A stretch of 64,000 nucleotides of DNA from Picocystis sp. L7 (Eukaryota > Chlorophyta > Picocystophyceae > Picocystales > Picocystaceae), in the NCBI GenBank assembly GCA_020975725.1, contig QXJR01000023.1, positions 248,001 to 312,000 of the forward strand. The letters run 5' to 3'. The notes under the pieces are model-generated. The model ran no database searches. It was given only the letters and a program-made list of their open reading frames with translations, and had not been told where the DNA came from. The number at the start of each line of letters is the position of its first letter. Position 1 is the stretch's first letter. A program made the position numbers and the translations under genes. Positions 50,301-60,591 of the stretch are shown here, piece after piece.

Positions 50301-52268
50301 ACATCCCAATACCTTCCATAAGCTTTTCATGATGGCTTTTCTTCCTCCCAAGCCGGCCCATGCCACTGCCTGGTTTCCTGAACCGAGACAAGAGTCTGTT
50401 CCTTTGGTTTGTATCTAACTCCTCCAGTGACAGCGCATCTATTGCCTGTGACATGGCCTCCTGGGGTGGCTGAAGGAGTTGAAACTTCGCATCCAGGTCG
50501 TTCAACTGCTCTGACGTGCTTGATTCTACTATACTTTCAAGGCAGGTCTGGATTCCTTCGGTCATTTTTTCGTCTCCAAGGTTCTGAGCAGCAGAAAGCG
50601 CAACATTATACGCCGTCACCAAACTTTCACACCTGTGTTGCAGAAATCTCCACTTGACGTCCCACATCTCTATCGCCCACAGGATATCCCAGCGCCTCAC
50701 AAATCTCGTGTCCAATTTCACTTCACCCGCCGCCAGGTTACCATCGCTCCTTGCTGCTTCATCATGGGTTACTAGCGAGGGAACATCCTCAGCGCGATAA
50801 TTCAAAAGCTCACCACAGTAATCCTTGCGATACATGGCTATTGCTGGCACTTCTAAATTATCTTCTCTCAAAAAATAGAGGACATCCCTGATTGAGGCCA
50901 ACAATGCAATTTGTTCTTGCTCATTTTCTCTCCACTCTTGGATCATCCTCTGGGTACGAGGCTCAGAGCGCATGAAAAGCCGACCATTCCTAACTTCTTC
51001 TCTCCTTCCTTGTTCAAGAATGGTCTTTGCAAGCCTCTGTGGTGCACTGATGGAAAAAAGCTGTTCATAGATCCACCTAGCCTCCTGGTCATAGTCAACA
51101 TAATGCAGCTGCGGGATTTCTTGCATCTGCATGCGCTCAGGGATGTCTGCACGTCGAATGGTTTCGTCCTTTCTTGTGAGATAGCTTTCTTTCAATATTT
51201 CAGGATCAAAATGTTTCTCGGCAATTTGGATAGCCCTTGTCTGTTCCCTATCCTCTCCAGGCTCGTGCTCCTCTTGTGCAGGTGCTTCTTCCGCAGCTCT
51301 TGCATCCTTCATTTGTTCATATTCCTCCAACAAACCAGTGACATCTCCGAATATTTCCTGTGCCTCTCTGAGTGCATGGCTAGACACAACGCCGGTTGTT
51401 GAGACGACCTTCTTCTTCTTCGTTTTCTTCCTACGCACGGGTTCTCCATCTTCGTCCACCTCATCCACGATGAAATCCGCCATCTCATCTTCCTCTTCGT
51501 CCACGTCGATTCCCTCGTCTGCGTCCTCCTCCTGCGGCTCTTCGGCAATGTCATCCTCGATTCCTGGAGACGGCAAGCATTTGCGGAACCAAAGTTAGCG
51601 TGGGCGATCGGCCGCGTACCGGGACGAGTTCGTCTCTGAATGTGTCGACGTACCTTCGTATCCCCCGAACAGTTTGTGCTTCAGTGCTTCTTCTGCGGTG
51701 AGTCCTTCTGGTGCGCCGTATTGATCCTTCCCTTCGTCTTCTCCAGTTTTTTTCCTGATTCGTTTGAGTTTGCCGGACTTCTGCCTTTGCACCTTCGCCA
51801 CCACGAGAAGGAGTGCACGGTTAGCAAACCCTAAGCAATCGCTTTGTCGTCGCAGCATTCTCGGTCGGCATTCTCGTTCGATGGGATACCATCCTTCGTT
51901 ACGCGACGATCACGTACCACGACGCCTTGTTCTGCGAGCAGGGCGTAGTCGTCTTCGTCCAGTTCGAGCTCTTCTTCGTCTCGTTTCCTCTTTTTCGGTT
52001 CTTCATCTCCATCTTCCTCTTCGCTGTCGCTTTCTTCCTCCTCTTCTTCCTCGTCCAGGTCGTCCACGAACTTCACGCCTTTCTCTGGTGCATCGTTCCC
52101 ATCCCTCCTACCTGCCACATCTACGTCCAGGTCTTCCGCAGCCTCGTCCACGGCCGTGGATGGATCTTCCCGTCCTGCATCGTCTTCCTGTCCCGCATCC
52201 CACCCTTCCTCGTCCTCCGAGGACGCCTCTTCGGCCCCCACGTCCACGAAACGCGACGCATCCGCCAT
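47398..52268 (-). CDS. SPT6: Transcription elongation factor SPT6
   Basis: Histone chaperone and RNA polymerase II elongation factor, 1551 residues. Three exons: 52268-51918, 51792-51654 and 51563-47398; introns of 125 nt (GTACGTGA...GTGGCGAAG) and 90 nt (GTACGTCG...CGTCTCCAG). The N-terminus is highly acidic (several D/E runs), then KLFGGYEGIEDDIAEEPQEE and MADFIVDE. Domains: helix-turn-helix and core regions, a YqgF-like fold near 815-930 (RIMSCVCGPGKPPTTFVMLD), helix-hairpin-helix near 1042 (FVSGLGPRKAKAMLNAIIKS), S1 near 1218 (VQATVKFVYRDFVVVVLDES) and tandem SH2 from about 1345 (the last part GAYYLCYLVSRNHPRREYIF). The largest gene here; 39 bp from the CFAP20 stop. Confidence 0.96.
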
Positions 52269-53791
52269 GATCGAGAGCGCAGCACGCGCAGCACGCGCAG
52301 CACGATGGCTGCGAAATGAAGGCCACCAAGCACCACCCGACCCCACTTAACTCGATCGTAAACCGAAAGCCTTCCCCCTTCGACCCGGGACGGTTTCCCT
52401 CCCCCAACGGGGAAGAGAGAGAGAGAGAGAGGGGAGGAGGGGGGGTGGCGGGTCCGCATCGTCGCGTGGACGTGGTGGTTGGGCGAACGAGATCGATGGT
52501 TGATCCCCCGCCATTCCATTCCCAGCCAGGCATCCGGTACGCACCAGCTGGAAAGTCGCAAACCAGGGTCCACATCGGAATGCTTGTGTTCCAATGCGTC
52601 CAATTGCTGCGCTCGTCAAGTGTCTCGTAGGCTCGCGGGTCCAATGTAGCACCAAGCGTCCACATCGGTCTCTCCCGTTCACATTCGACCCTCCGTTGAA
52701 GTACGCCAGAACGATGCATTGCTACCGTCACATGCATTACGTGCCGCCCTCCCCTCTTGCGTTCGGCGTGGGATGACTTCGCCTCCTACGATCCTTTCAA
52801 GGGTGGAACGCCCCCTCTCGGAGTGAGAGAATGGTCTCCCAACCCAAATGACCACGGTCGACCATCACGATTGCACAATGGGGCGACTCAATCGACCTAC
52901 ACGCGGTCTTGGGAAGGAAAGAAAAAGGCAATCCATGAAAGTGTGGATAGGACCCCATCATTGGCGAAACGGTCGTGATGGAGGAACATCGGAAGGAAGC
53001 CGTGGGAAACATACGTACATGTCTATCCACGGAACGTGCTCGGAACGCGCACGTGCAAGGCATGGACCGGTAGGCCCCAACACGTATGCACGTAGGTGCC
53101 TTTAGATAAGGAAGAGGAGTTTGATGTGCGGAGGATCAAGCATCGAATGCCGTGCGACACGAGCACACTCGGACGTGGCGCGAGAGGATCCGCCGCTTGC
53201 ATCGTTGCCATACACGCGACGAAAGGAATCGTCATCCTTGACCATGAATCATATCCTCAAGACACGAAGGGTCCTGCTATGTACCGCCCCCACTCACCAA
53301 TCAAAAATGAAGCTTAGACATTTGGCCCAACATGTTGGGTTGCCTCCACGTCTCTTGAACAAGCGGGGGCCGTTCGTTCAAGGCACCAAGGTCCTCAAAA
53401 TTCAACGACAACCCTACAAGGTAAACATCGAACCAACATGTTGCCCCATGGACCATGACTGATGAAACGTCTTGTTACGTAAGCATGAAATGATTGCAAC
53501 CATCCGCATGACCAAGCGAAGATCAACCACGCACCGCTTTCCTTGCGCCTCACGTTCCTCCACATAGGGGATGGATCGACGATACGCTAGCTCCTTCGTC
53601 ACGTCCAGCCACGCTGGCTCCTATCTTTGATAGGTTGCATACCCTTAGGCTAGCATGGCCGTACGATCTTCGTCTCTGCCATCCACTGCATGGTGTGCAC
53701 AAACACCACATGGGGAGGAGCTGGAGAGGTGGGAGATGGTCTGGAATCGAGGACCCTGGTGTGACCGAAGAGCAGGAGGAGACGAGACGAG
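52269..53791. other. Divergent region, SPT6 / NMNAT
   Basis: 1.52 kb. The SPT6-proximal part has a GA microsatellite (about 52408-52434) and G-rich sequence; the remainder shows no coding frame, RNA gene or repeat I could support. Confidence 0.5.
52408..52434 (+). repeat. (GA)n microsatellite
   Basis: A run of GA dinucleotides followed by a G-rich tract, about 140 bp upstream of the SPT6 start. Confidence 0.85.
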
Positions 53792-54688
53792 ATGTTGCGA
53801 CGGATCGCACCTGCAGCGATGGCAGCAGCAGCGAAACGCGCCTGTGGGAGCAGAAGAGGGAAGAAGATGGGTCCGTGGATCGCGTGTGGGACCGTGGCGA
53901 CCTTGTGTGCGGCATGGGGAGACGCGCAGGCCAGCGGTGCCACGGAAGCCGAGGTGTCGCACGAGCTTCCCATCGACAAACTCAGGTGGAAACGGAAGAT
54001 CGATGGTGCAACGAGACAGCCCGTGGTCCTCGTGGCCTGTGGAAGCTTCAATCCCCCCACACTGATGCATTTGAGGATGTTCGAAGTGGCGAGGGATGCG
54101 CTCGCCAAACGAGGCTGGGACGTCGTCGGAGGGTACGTCTCGCCAGTCAATGACAGCTACGAGAAGAAGACACTCATCCCGTCCAAGTATCGCATCGAGA
54201 TGTGCAAATTGGCGGCGGAAACATCGGACATGATCATGGTGGACGAATGGGAAGCGAAACAACCAGCCTACGTGACGACGATACGGGTGCTGCGAAGGGT
54301 GGATGAAGCACTCAATCGAGGGAAAGGCGAGCGGGAACCCAAGACACGCGTGCTGTTCCTGTGTGGTGCAGACGTGATCGATACCATGGCCATTCCAGGA
54401 GTCTGGGCGGATCAGGACATTGCAAAGATTTTCTCCAAGGAACACGGTCTAGTGTGCATCACCCGAGAGGAAGCAGACATCCCGAAGATGCTGGAAGCAA
54501 CTCCCCTCTTGAAGCGCGTGGGAAAGAATATCATCGTAGTCGACGAGCCCGTGCCCAACCAGGTCAGTTCCAGTCGTCTTCGTGGAGAGGTTGCCCAGGG
54601 TCACTCTGTGAAGTACTTGACTCCGGACAGTGTGATCCAGTACATTGGACGTCAAGGACTGTATCAACGCGACGTGGATCGGGCATGA
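53792..54688 (+). CDS. NMNAT: Nicotinamide/nicotinate mononucleotide adenylyltransferase
   Basis: 298 residues. It condenses NMN or NaMN with ATP to NAD or NaAD, the central step of NAD synthesis. The nucleotidyl-transferase motif is present: VVLVACGSFNPPTLMHLRMF (G-S-F-N-P-P-T-x-x-H, about residue 82), then VSPVNDSYEKKTLIPSKYRI, the substrate segment EWEAKQPAYVTTIRVLRRVD, LFLCGADVIDTMAIPGVWAD and the second ATP motif VSSSRLRGEVAQG (about 260). The first 65 residues are an extension with Arg/Ala-rich and hydrophobic parts (GPWIACGTVATLCAAW), suggesting mitochondrial or membrane targeting. Single exon. Confidence 0.93.
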   Translation: MLRRIAPAAMAAAAKRACGSRRGKKMGPWIACGTVATLCAAWGDAQASGATEAEVSHELPIDKLRWKRKIDGATRQPVVLVACGSFNPPTLMHLRMFEVARDALAKRGWDVVGGYVSPVNDSYEKKTLIPSKYRIEMCKLAAETSDMIMVDEWEAKQPAYVTTIRVLRRVDEALNRGKGEREPKTRVLFLCGADVIDTMAIPGVWADQDIAKIFSKEHGLVCITREEADIPKMLEATPLLKRVGKNIIVVDEPVPNQVSSSRLRGEVAQGHSVKYLTPDSVIQYIGRQGLYQRDVDRA

Positions 54689-55165
54689 GGCTCCTCGATA
54701 CGGCCAGTCAGTGGATTGCCAAGCGTGGTTTCGTTTCATTGACCCACTCTCACATGGTCAAGGCCGGGGATCGATAGATAGGCGCGTGAGTGTTTCAGTT
54801 GGGTTCGTCGGTTCGACCTTCCGATCGTTCCTGCACACCGACACGTTGTTGCATGCTCCAGGAACGCGTCCCAGCCCCATTCTCGGCGGAATTTTCACCA
54901 TTCAAGAGCCATGGAACCATCCCTTCTTCCATGGATCCATCTTCGTGCAGCTGATCATATTGGCCTCTTGGCCTCCCCTTTCCCCCGGAATTCCCAGCTT
55001 CTCGAGCCCGTCTTCCCTTTCCCCCTTTCGAGAAGAAACTCCCCAAGACGTTGCTACAGGGTCGGTCTCGGCGATGGCCGGCATTCGTGCTTCGACTTTC
55101 GCGGCGCCTCGTGCTTCGCTCGCAAGCGCGCGTCTGGGAGCGCACGAGGCCCAACATCGTGCAGG
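54689..55165. other. Spacer before UBA2
   Basis: 477 bp between NMNAT and UBA2 on the same strand. The UBA2 frame is open back to 54911, but the extension reads as non-coding. Nothing else seen. Confidence 0.5.
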
Positions 55166-57010
55166 ATGGCCTCCGATAGACGACGTTCGAAAGGGTTCCG
55201 ATGGACGGACGCGCTGCGGGAACGCATTCGTTCGGCCAAAGTGCTCATGGTGGGCGCAGGTGGGATCGGTTGCGAACTGCTCAAAACACTTGTGCTGAGC
55301 GGATTCAGAGACGTGGAAATGATCGACATGGACACCATAGAAACGTCCAACCTCAACCGACAGTTCCTCTTCCGAAAGCATCACGTGGGAAAGTCCAAGG
55401 CGCAAGTGGCGAAGGAAGCCGTGTTGAAGTTCTGTCCAGAAGCGAACGTCGTGGCGCATCATGGAAACGTCAAAGAGAGCACGTTTGACGTTGATTTCTT
55501 CCGAAGGTTCGACGTCGTCATGAATGGATTGGACAATCTAGAAGCCAGGAGACACGTCAACAGGCTCTGCCTTGCTGCAGACGTGCCGCTGGTGGAGTCT
55601 GGTACCACAGGATATCTCGGACAAGTGACCGTCCACATCAAAGGGACCACCGAATGCTTCGAATGCCAGCCCAAACCAGCTCCCAAGTCCTATCCGGTGT
55701 GCACCATACGTAATACGCCTGATAAACCTATCCACTGCATCGTGTGGGCGAAGGATCTGCTCTTCAACAGGCTGTTTGGGAAGCAAGACGAAGTCACCGA
55801 CCTCGACGAACAACGCGAGCAAGAAGGCGAAGCCAACGGGGATCGTGCACCCGAGCAGGCCTTCTTCCAGAAAAAGGAAGAAGAAAGCGCCCTAGAATAT
55901 GCAGAGAGGGTGTTCAACCGCGTGTTTTCAACGGATATCGAAAAGGTGAATGGCATGGCGGAACTATGGAAGACCAGAAGCCCCCCCACGGCTCTCTGCC
56001 TATCTGAGCTGATGGGAAAGAATACAACGGCGATCGCTTCTTGCTTGGTGCCAAACACCTTCTCGGCTACCAAACACCTTAACATGAACAATGATCACGG
56101 CCTTTGGAGTCCAGCCGACTGTGCTCGAGTGTTTCTCTGCTGTGTCCGTCTCTTCCTGGAAACTAGGCCTGGAGATCTTGGGCATGCCGTGTTCGACAAA
56201 GACGACCGCCTTGCAGTGGAGTTTGTCACTGCTGCAGCGAACTTGCGTTCGTACAACTACAACATTCCTCCCCAGTCCCTGTTTGATGCGAAAGGCATGG
56301 CAGGAAACATTGTGCATGCGGTGGCCACAACCAATGCTATCGTTGCAGGGCTGATCGCCGTGGAAGGGATCAAAATTCTGGAAAAGCAGCCCTCCAAAGC
56401 ATTGATGACCTACGTATTGCAATTTCCATCGAACGGTAAGTTGCTGCAACCTGTTGAACCCGCCCCACCGAACGAGCGTTGCTATGTATGTAGGAGGTCA
56501 CAGTTGGTGCTATCGATCGACACTTCCAGCGCCACCTTAGGACAGGTGGTTGTCGATGTGATCAAAAAGCGTATGTCTGTGAATTCTCCATCCATCATCC
56601 TTGGTGATAACATACTTTACGAGGAAGGAGATTCGTTGGAACCAGACGAGACAGAGCTGTATTTGAGAAATTCGAGGAAGTCCTTGTGCGATCTTCCAGG
56701 TGGAGGTGTCACCCACAGTTCCATCCTTGCAGTATCAGATTACGAGCAGCACTTTGAGTGTGAGTTGGTCGTCTGCCATGTTGATACGATCGATGAAGAG
56801 GAACACCCGGACGGATTCATCCTCGAAGGAAAGGTTCCCGAGGCAAAGGCCGAGGAGGCAGACGGCGAAAGGAAGCGCAAAGCGGAGGATGAAGACGACG
56901 ATGTTGTTGTCACGACTGGACCACTGGATTCGGAGCGCACGGCGAAGAAGCCTCGTCTCGATGAAGGAACCGGTGCCGACGCGAAGGAAAGGGTCGAGAT
57001 CGTGCTGTAG
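55166..57010 (+). CDS. UBA2: SUMO-activating enzyme E1 subunit 2
   Basis: 614 residues. The catalytic half of the SUMO E1 (with SAE1), which adenylates SUMO and forms a thioester with it. Features: VLMVGAGGIGCELLKTLVLS (ATP motif), DMDTIETSNLNRQFLFRKHH, VMNGLDNLEARRHVNRLCLA and the catalytic cysteine in PVCTIRNTPDKPIHCIVWAK (about Cys179). The second catalytic domain is followed by NIPPQSLFDAKGMAGNIVHA, the CxxC zinc site (CYVCRR near residue 440) and a ubiquitin-fold domain. The C-terminus is acidic, then KKPR-type nuclear localisation sequence. The start at 55166 (MASDRRRSK) sits right before the conserved region. AATAAA at 57032. Confidence 0.96.
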   Translation: MASDRRRSKGFRWTDALRERIRSAKVLMVGAGGIGCELLKTLVLSGFRDVEMIDMDTIETSNLNRQFLFRKHHVGKSKAQVAKEAVLKFCPEANVVAHHGNVKESTFDVDFFRRFDVVMNGLDNLEARRHVNRLCLAADVPLVESGTTGYLGQVTVHIKGTTECFECQPKPAPKSYPVCTIRNTPDKPIHCIVWAKDLLFNRLFGKQDEVTDLDEQREQEGEANGDRAPEQAFFQKKEEESALEYAERVFNRVFSTDIEKVNGMAELWKTRSPPTALCLSELMGKNTTAIASCLVPNTFSATKHLNMNNDHGLWSPADCARVFLCCVRLFLETRPGDLGHAVFDKDDRLAVEFVTAAANLRSYNYNIPPQSLFDAKGMAGNIVHAVATTNAIVAGLIAVEGIKILEKQPSKALMTYVLQFPSNGKLLQPVEPAPPNERCYVCRRSQLVLSIDTSSATLGQVVVDVIKKRMSVNSPSIILGDNILYEEGDSLEPDETELYLRNSRKSLCDLPGGGVTHSSILAVSDYEQHFECELVVCHVDTIDEEEHPDGFILEGKVPEAKAEEADGERKRKAEDEDDDVVVTTGPLDSERTAKKPRLDEGTGADAKERVEIVL

Positions 57011-57031
57011 GCAACTCTTTTTCTGTACAGT

Positions 57032-57037
57032 AATAAA
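57032..57037 (+). terminator. Polyadenylation signal AATAAA (UBA2)
   Basis: AATAAA 22 bp after the UBA2 stop. The convergent gene stops at 57091, so the two transcripts probably overlap at their 3' ends. Confidence 0.5.
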
Positions 57038-57090
57038 TTGTGCGCGTCGGGCTGCGTTTTGTCCTTGCTTTCTTCTTCTCACGGCTCGAT

Positions 57091-57588
57091 TTATTCTTCC
57101 ACGATGGTGTACGAAGTGCCGTGTTCACTGTAGGCGTGCGTGTTGTGGTCGACGACGTTGGTGTCGCTGAGCTCCAAGTTGTAGAAATCCATGTGGTCTG
57201 CGTTGTCGAACAGGGGTCCTGCATGCCAGGTCCCTTCTTCCATCTTCAGGAACACGCCAGGCGGCACGCGGAACGCCACCAAATCCTCCTCTTTGGGATA
57301 ATTTTCGACACTTCCGGTTGGTTTCGCCACTGCCATGTACCAGTCGTTCTCGCCCAGTCCGCCGAGGCATTGCGTCACCTTTTCGTGGTAGGTGATTTTG
57401 TCGAAGGACATCCCGCGCCTAGGCAGGCGCATGATGTAGAACCGCGGCGTCCCTTGGCTCAGGTTCAAGCGCGCATCCTGGGCATCGAACGGCTTCCCGT
57501 CGTGTGTGGGACGGACGAGCTGTCCGAAGGGTCGGAACCGTTCTTCCGTCACCGCAACGGCCTTCAGGCGCACACTGGACATGGCCAT
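57091..57588 (-). CDS. Ureidoglycolate lyase/hydrolase-like cupin
   Basis: 165 residues from Met 57588. It resembles the AllA-type ureidoglycolate lyase (ureidoglycolate hydrolase family), which releases urea and glyoxylate at the end of purine catabolism. The cupin pattern is visible: TEERFRPFGQLVRPTHDGKP, RFYIMRLPRRGMSFDKITYH (HE follows), VTQCLGGLGENDWYMAVAKP, FRVPPGVFLKMEEGTWHAGP and the C-terminal YNLELSDTNVVDHNTHAYSE. The histidines and Glu of the metal site are present. Met at 57582 is an alternative start. No signal peptide is obvious, so cytosolic. Confidence 0.85.
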   Translation of the reverse strand: MAMSSVRLKAVAVTEERFRPFGQLVRPTHDGKPFDAQDARLNLSQGTPRFYIMRLPRRGMSFDKITYHEKVTQCLGGLGENDWYMAVAKPTGSVENYPKEEDLVAFRVPPGVFLKMEEGTWHAGPLFDNADHMDFYNLELSDTNVVDHNTHAYSEHGTSYTIVEE

Positions 57589-58302
57589 GGCTGCATGCAC
57601 CCTTCCACGCGCTCCGGATCGTCTCGAATCGCGATCGACGGTCCGTTTCGCGCGGCGAATGCGCGCTTTCGGACGTGCTTTGCACGCGAGATGGCCAGCA
57701 CGTGGCTGGACCCACATGTAACCAACCTACGTGCGGTTAACTTCCCGTGAGGGGGGGTTCATCGATACCTCGAGGGATCCAGAAGGGATCTGGGGAGAAG
57801 GTATCGATGTCCCATCGATATCTCCGGGTGGTTGGGGTGGAAGGGGGACTCGGCCAATCAGAAGGCCGGGTGTAGATCGCGCCGCTATCCACACCCCAGG
57901 TGTCGAGCGAACCAGGGAGACCCAGACGATGTAAGGAAGATTTGATCGGGGGATCCCGAATCCAAAAGGGTGGGTTCCGGGGGACGGTTTCGGGAGGGTC
58001 CACACGGGCGGACATCGCCCATGACACGACGAGGAGGAACCGGACCGGAGGGAGAACTGACCCCGATCCTCTGCGCCACACAGATTCCACCGCACGTACG
58101 CGCGGATCGGGAACGAAGAACGGGCCGCGTGCCGTCGAGGATTTCTCCGAGATCTGACAGGCTCTCCTCGAAAGCACGCGTGGATCCTTTCCACCATTCG
58201 GATCCGTGGGTTGGCACCTGAACGTGGCCAGAACCTCGTCGAAGCGCACTTTGCCTGAAGCTGTCGCCTACACGAACGCGTCCTCCTTCGCAACACGCAT
58301 CC
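57589..58302. other. Divergent region, ureidoglycolate gene / PsaO
   Basis: 714 bp. The left part holds GTTAAC (57736) and three CGAT motifs; no coding frame is convincing in the rest. Confidence 0.5.
57736..57809. promoter_or_regulatory. GTTAAC plus inverted CATCGATACC pair
   Basis: GTTAAC at 57736-57741, CATCGATACC at 57760-57769 and its inverse GGTATCGATG at 57800-57809, followed by CCATCGATATC. Both motif types seen at other promoters occur together here, 148-222 bp upstream of the ureidoglycolate gene start. Confidence 0.5.
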
Positions 58303-59107
58303 ATGGCTTCTACGACGATGGCCGTTCGCGGGATGTGCAGCTCTGGACTGCAGGCACGCGTCACCGCACCTCGCCGTGCCGCGGCCAAGACTTGTGAGTG
58401 GACGAACGACGGACGAAGGCGACGAACCGCGTGCGCGCTTCCTGGAGACGTGCGAGCGATGCAGGCGGTGCGAGAGACGCGTCGAGGAACGGGAGGAAAC
58501 GACCGCGGTGCCTATCGATCCGAAGCAGCGTGCAATGAGGCGGATGGATTCGCGGACGTGGACGAGGTCCGACGAACGGACGTCGGCCGGCTTCGAGTGG
58601 AAAGCTGACCTTCGCTTGCGTCCTCTTCGCGCCGTCGATCGTGCCAGCCTTCGTGGGATCTCCGATCCGTTCGGCTCGTTTGGTCGCGAAGGCTTCCAAT
58701 GCAAGCCGCAGCGTCACCAGCGCGTACGTCTCGTGGCGTTCGATCGACGCGTGGAGACGACGGTGCATGCTGCGATGGGTGCTGGTTGCTGACGTTGTCC
58801 TCGTTCGTCGTGGGGATCGGACATCAGTGCGTTCGAGCGGGAGTGGTTGAAGAAGGAACCTTTGGTTCTGGTGGTGGGTTTCCTCGGATGGACCATCCCA
58901 TCTGCGATTCCTGTATCCGCATTCGGCGGCCAGTCTCTGTTTGGTGCATTGAACGGCAGGATTGCGGAGCTGTTGGGCCAGTTCCCCACGGGACCCGCCC
59001 TCTCCGACGACTTTTGGCTGCTGATGGTGACCTGGCACGTGGGTCTGTTTGTCACGTTGACCTTGGGACAGATCGGTGTGCAGGGCAAGCGCCAGGGTTA
59101 CTGGTAG
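58303..59107 (+). CDS. PSAO: Photosystem I subunit PsaO
   Basis: Thylakoid membrane subunit of photosystem I, near the LHCII docking side. Three exons: 58303-58393, 58648-58723 and 58828-59107; introns of 254 nt (GTGAGTGG...CGTGCCAG) and 104 nt (GTACGTCT...ACATCAG, with TTGCTGAC). The joined protein has 148 residues: a transit peptide (MASTTMAVRGMCSSGLQARV, then SNASRSVTSA), FEREWLKKEP, a first membrane span (VLVVGFLGWTIPSAIPVSAF), GGQSL, EFPT-like QFPTGPALSDDFWLL and a second span (MVTWHVGLFVTLTLGQIG) ending QGYW. The phases (1, then 2) fit exactly. Both introns lie in the transit peptide. Confidence 0.95.
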
Positions 59108-59736
59108 ATCGCACCCGTGGGTGCTCTCGTTGCGGAATACATCCTCTCACACGGGTCATGTCCGTTCTCATGCATCTGGACCCCATCCCAACGTCTCCCT
59201 TCGTCCTGGGCCTCCTTCCCCTCGGAAGAGCCCCCCTTCCTCCCCTTTCAAGTCTCCTCGATCGACCCCGAGACCGCCCGGTCCGAACCCCCCTTTGGTT
59301 TCGGGTTCCATCGGGAGGGATGCCCCGCCTGGGAGCCCACCCCATCCGATTCGTTTGAAATTGAAACCTGTGTCGGCAAACCACCAGTTTCCTGCTTCGA
59401 CTGGCGCGGCTTGCTGCGCGACGCCGAGCGGAAGGCTCGCACGAAACAAGGCGTGGACGAGGTGGAACGCACTGCACCCGAACGGGAAGGATCGAGGTGC
59501 GTCCAAGGCGAATGGAAAGGATCGACCCTGGACGTGGACGTGGACCTGGACGAAAGGGGTAGACGAGACCACAGGCAAAACGAAGACGAACGCGAATGAT
59601 GGAGGATCCAGGACGCAGGAGAGGTGCGAATGGAACGAAAGGGTGGGTCGGAGAACGAACTGACGCGCAAACGTGGATCGCAAGGTGGCAGTGACCCGAC
59701 AGCTCGTCGTCGCCGACCTCGTAGGTAGGTGGAACC
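59108..59736. other. Spacer between PsaO and the prenyl-motif gene
   Basis: 629 bp, GC-rich, both genes on the plus strand. Only short frames; no motif recognised. Confidence 0.45.
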
Positions 59737-60573
59737 ATGGCAGGACAGAAAACCAAAAGAAGGTCCAAATCGGGAAGGAAAAAGATCAAATCCAAGAGCG
59801 TGGGATCCGAAAGAGCGGATGAAGACCCGAACGCCATCTTCGAAGAACAAGGGTCGGACGGTAGCGGCGTCTCGCCGCCCTCGGAAGAAGAAGCGGCCGC
59901 AGAAGAAGCAAGCGCAGGAATCAAAGAAATGGATGCTGTTCCAACTCCCACCAACAGCCCAGCAAACACACCCATCACAAGCCCAGCCAAAGCGACCGCC
60001 GCCACCGACTCCAAAACCTCGCACAGCCCGGCCAAGACCCCGGAGAAGACGGCAGGGAACACACCGGTGAACAGTCCATCCAAGAGTCCGTTCAGGAACC
60101 TGTTGGAAAATCTAGGGTGGAGCCCAGCCAAAACGCCCAACAGCAACGCTTCTGAGCAGGAAGTTGGAGGCCTTGAACAAACCGAAGGGAAGGAGCTGCC
60201 CATCGATGATGGGGAGGGTGCCAACGCGGACGAAATGCCAGCAGTGGAGAATGCCAAAAGCCCCGCCCCCAAGAGCCCTTTGCGCATTCCAGGTGCCGCT
60301 GAAGACCCAGAGACACCCATGCCCCCGTCCAATGCCGGGCAAACAAACCCATCCAACAGCCAGCAATCGCCATGCAAATCGAGCACGCCAGCCATGGATT
60401 CCGCATCTGAGATCCCAAACCAGGCGTGTGAAGCTGCGCCTGCGCCCGCCGCTATCGCAACCACACCGGGCAAGGCATCAGTGGACGGCGTTCCTGGTTC
60501 AACGGAACCGCGCACAAGGGACACAACCATTAAGTTAGAGGGCAGCAGGAAGTGCGGATGCATTATTTGTTGA
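59737..60573 (+). CDS. Disordered SP/TP-repeat protein with C-terminal CaaX-like box
   Basis: 278 residues. It starts with a lysine-rich segment (MAGQKTKRRSKSGRKKIKSK), then an acidic region, then a long low-complexity part with repeated S/T-P sites (NSPANTPITSPAKA, HSPAKTPEKTAGNTPVNSPS, GWSPAKTP, SPAPKSPLRIP), which are potential proline-directed kinase targets. It ends RKCGCIIC: Cys-Ile-Ile-Cys is a plausible CaaX prenylation motif with an extra upstream cysteine for acylation and a basic neighbour. This points to a membrane-anchored, phosphorylated, intrinsically disordered protein. No domain is recognised. Its stop is 18 bp from the DNAJC17-like stop on the other strand. Confidence 0.75.
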   Translation: MAGQKTKRRSKSGRKKIKSKSVGSERADEDPNAIFEEQGSDGSGVSPPSEEEAAAEEASAGIKEMDAVPTPTNSPANTPITSPAKATAATDSKTSHSPAKTPEKTAGNTPVNSPSKSPFRNLLENLGWSPAKTPNSNASEQEVGGLEQTEGKELPIDDGEGANADEMPAVENAKSPAPKSPLRIPGAAEDPETPMPPSNAGQTNPSNSQQSPCKSSTPAMDSASEIPNQACEAAPAPAAIATTPGKASVDGVPGSTEPRTRDTTIKLEGSRKCGCIIC

Positions 60574-60591
60574 GGGACAATTGTCCGGTAT

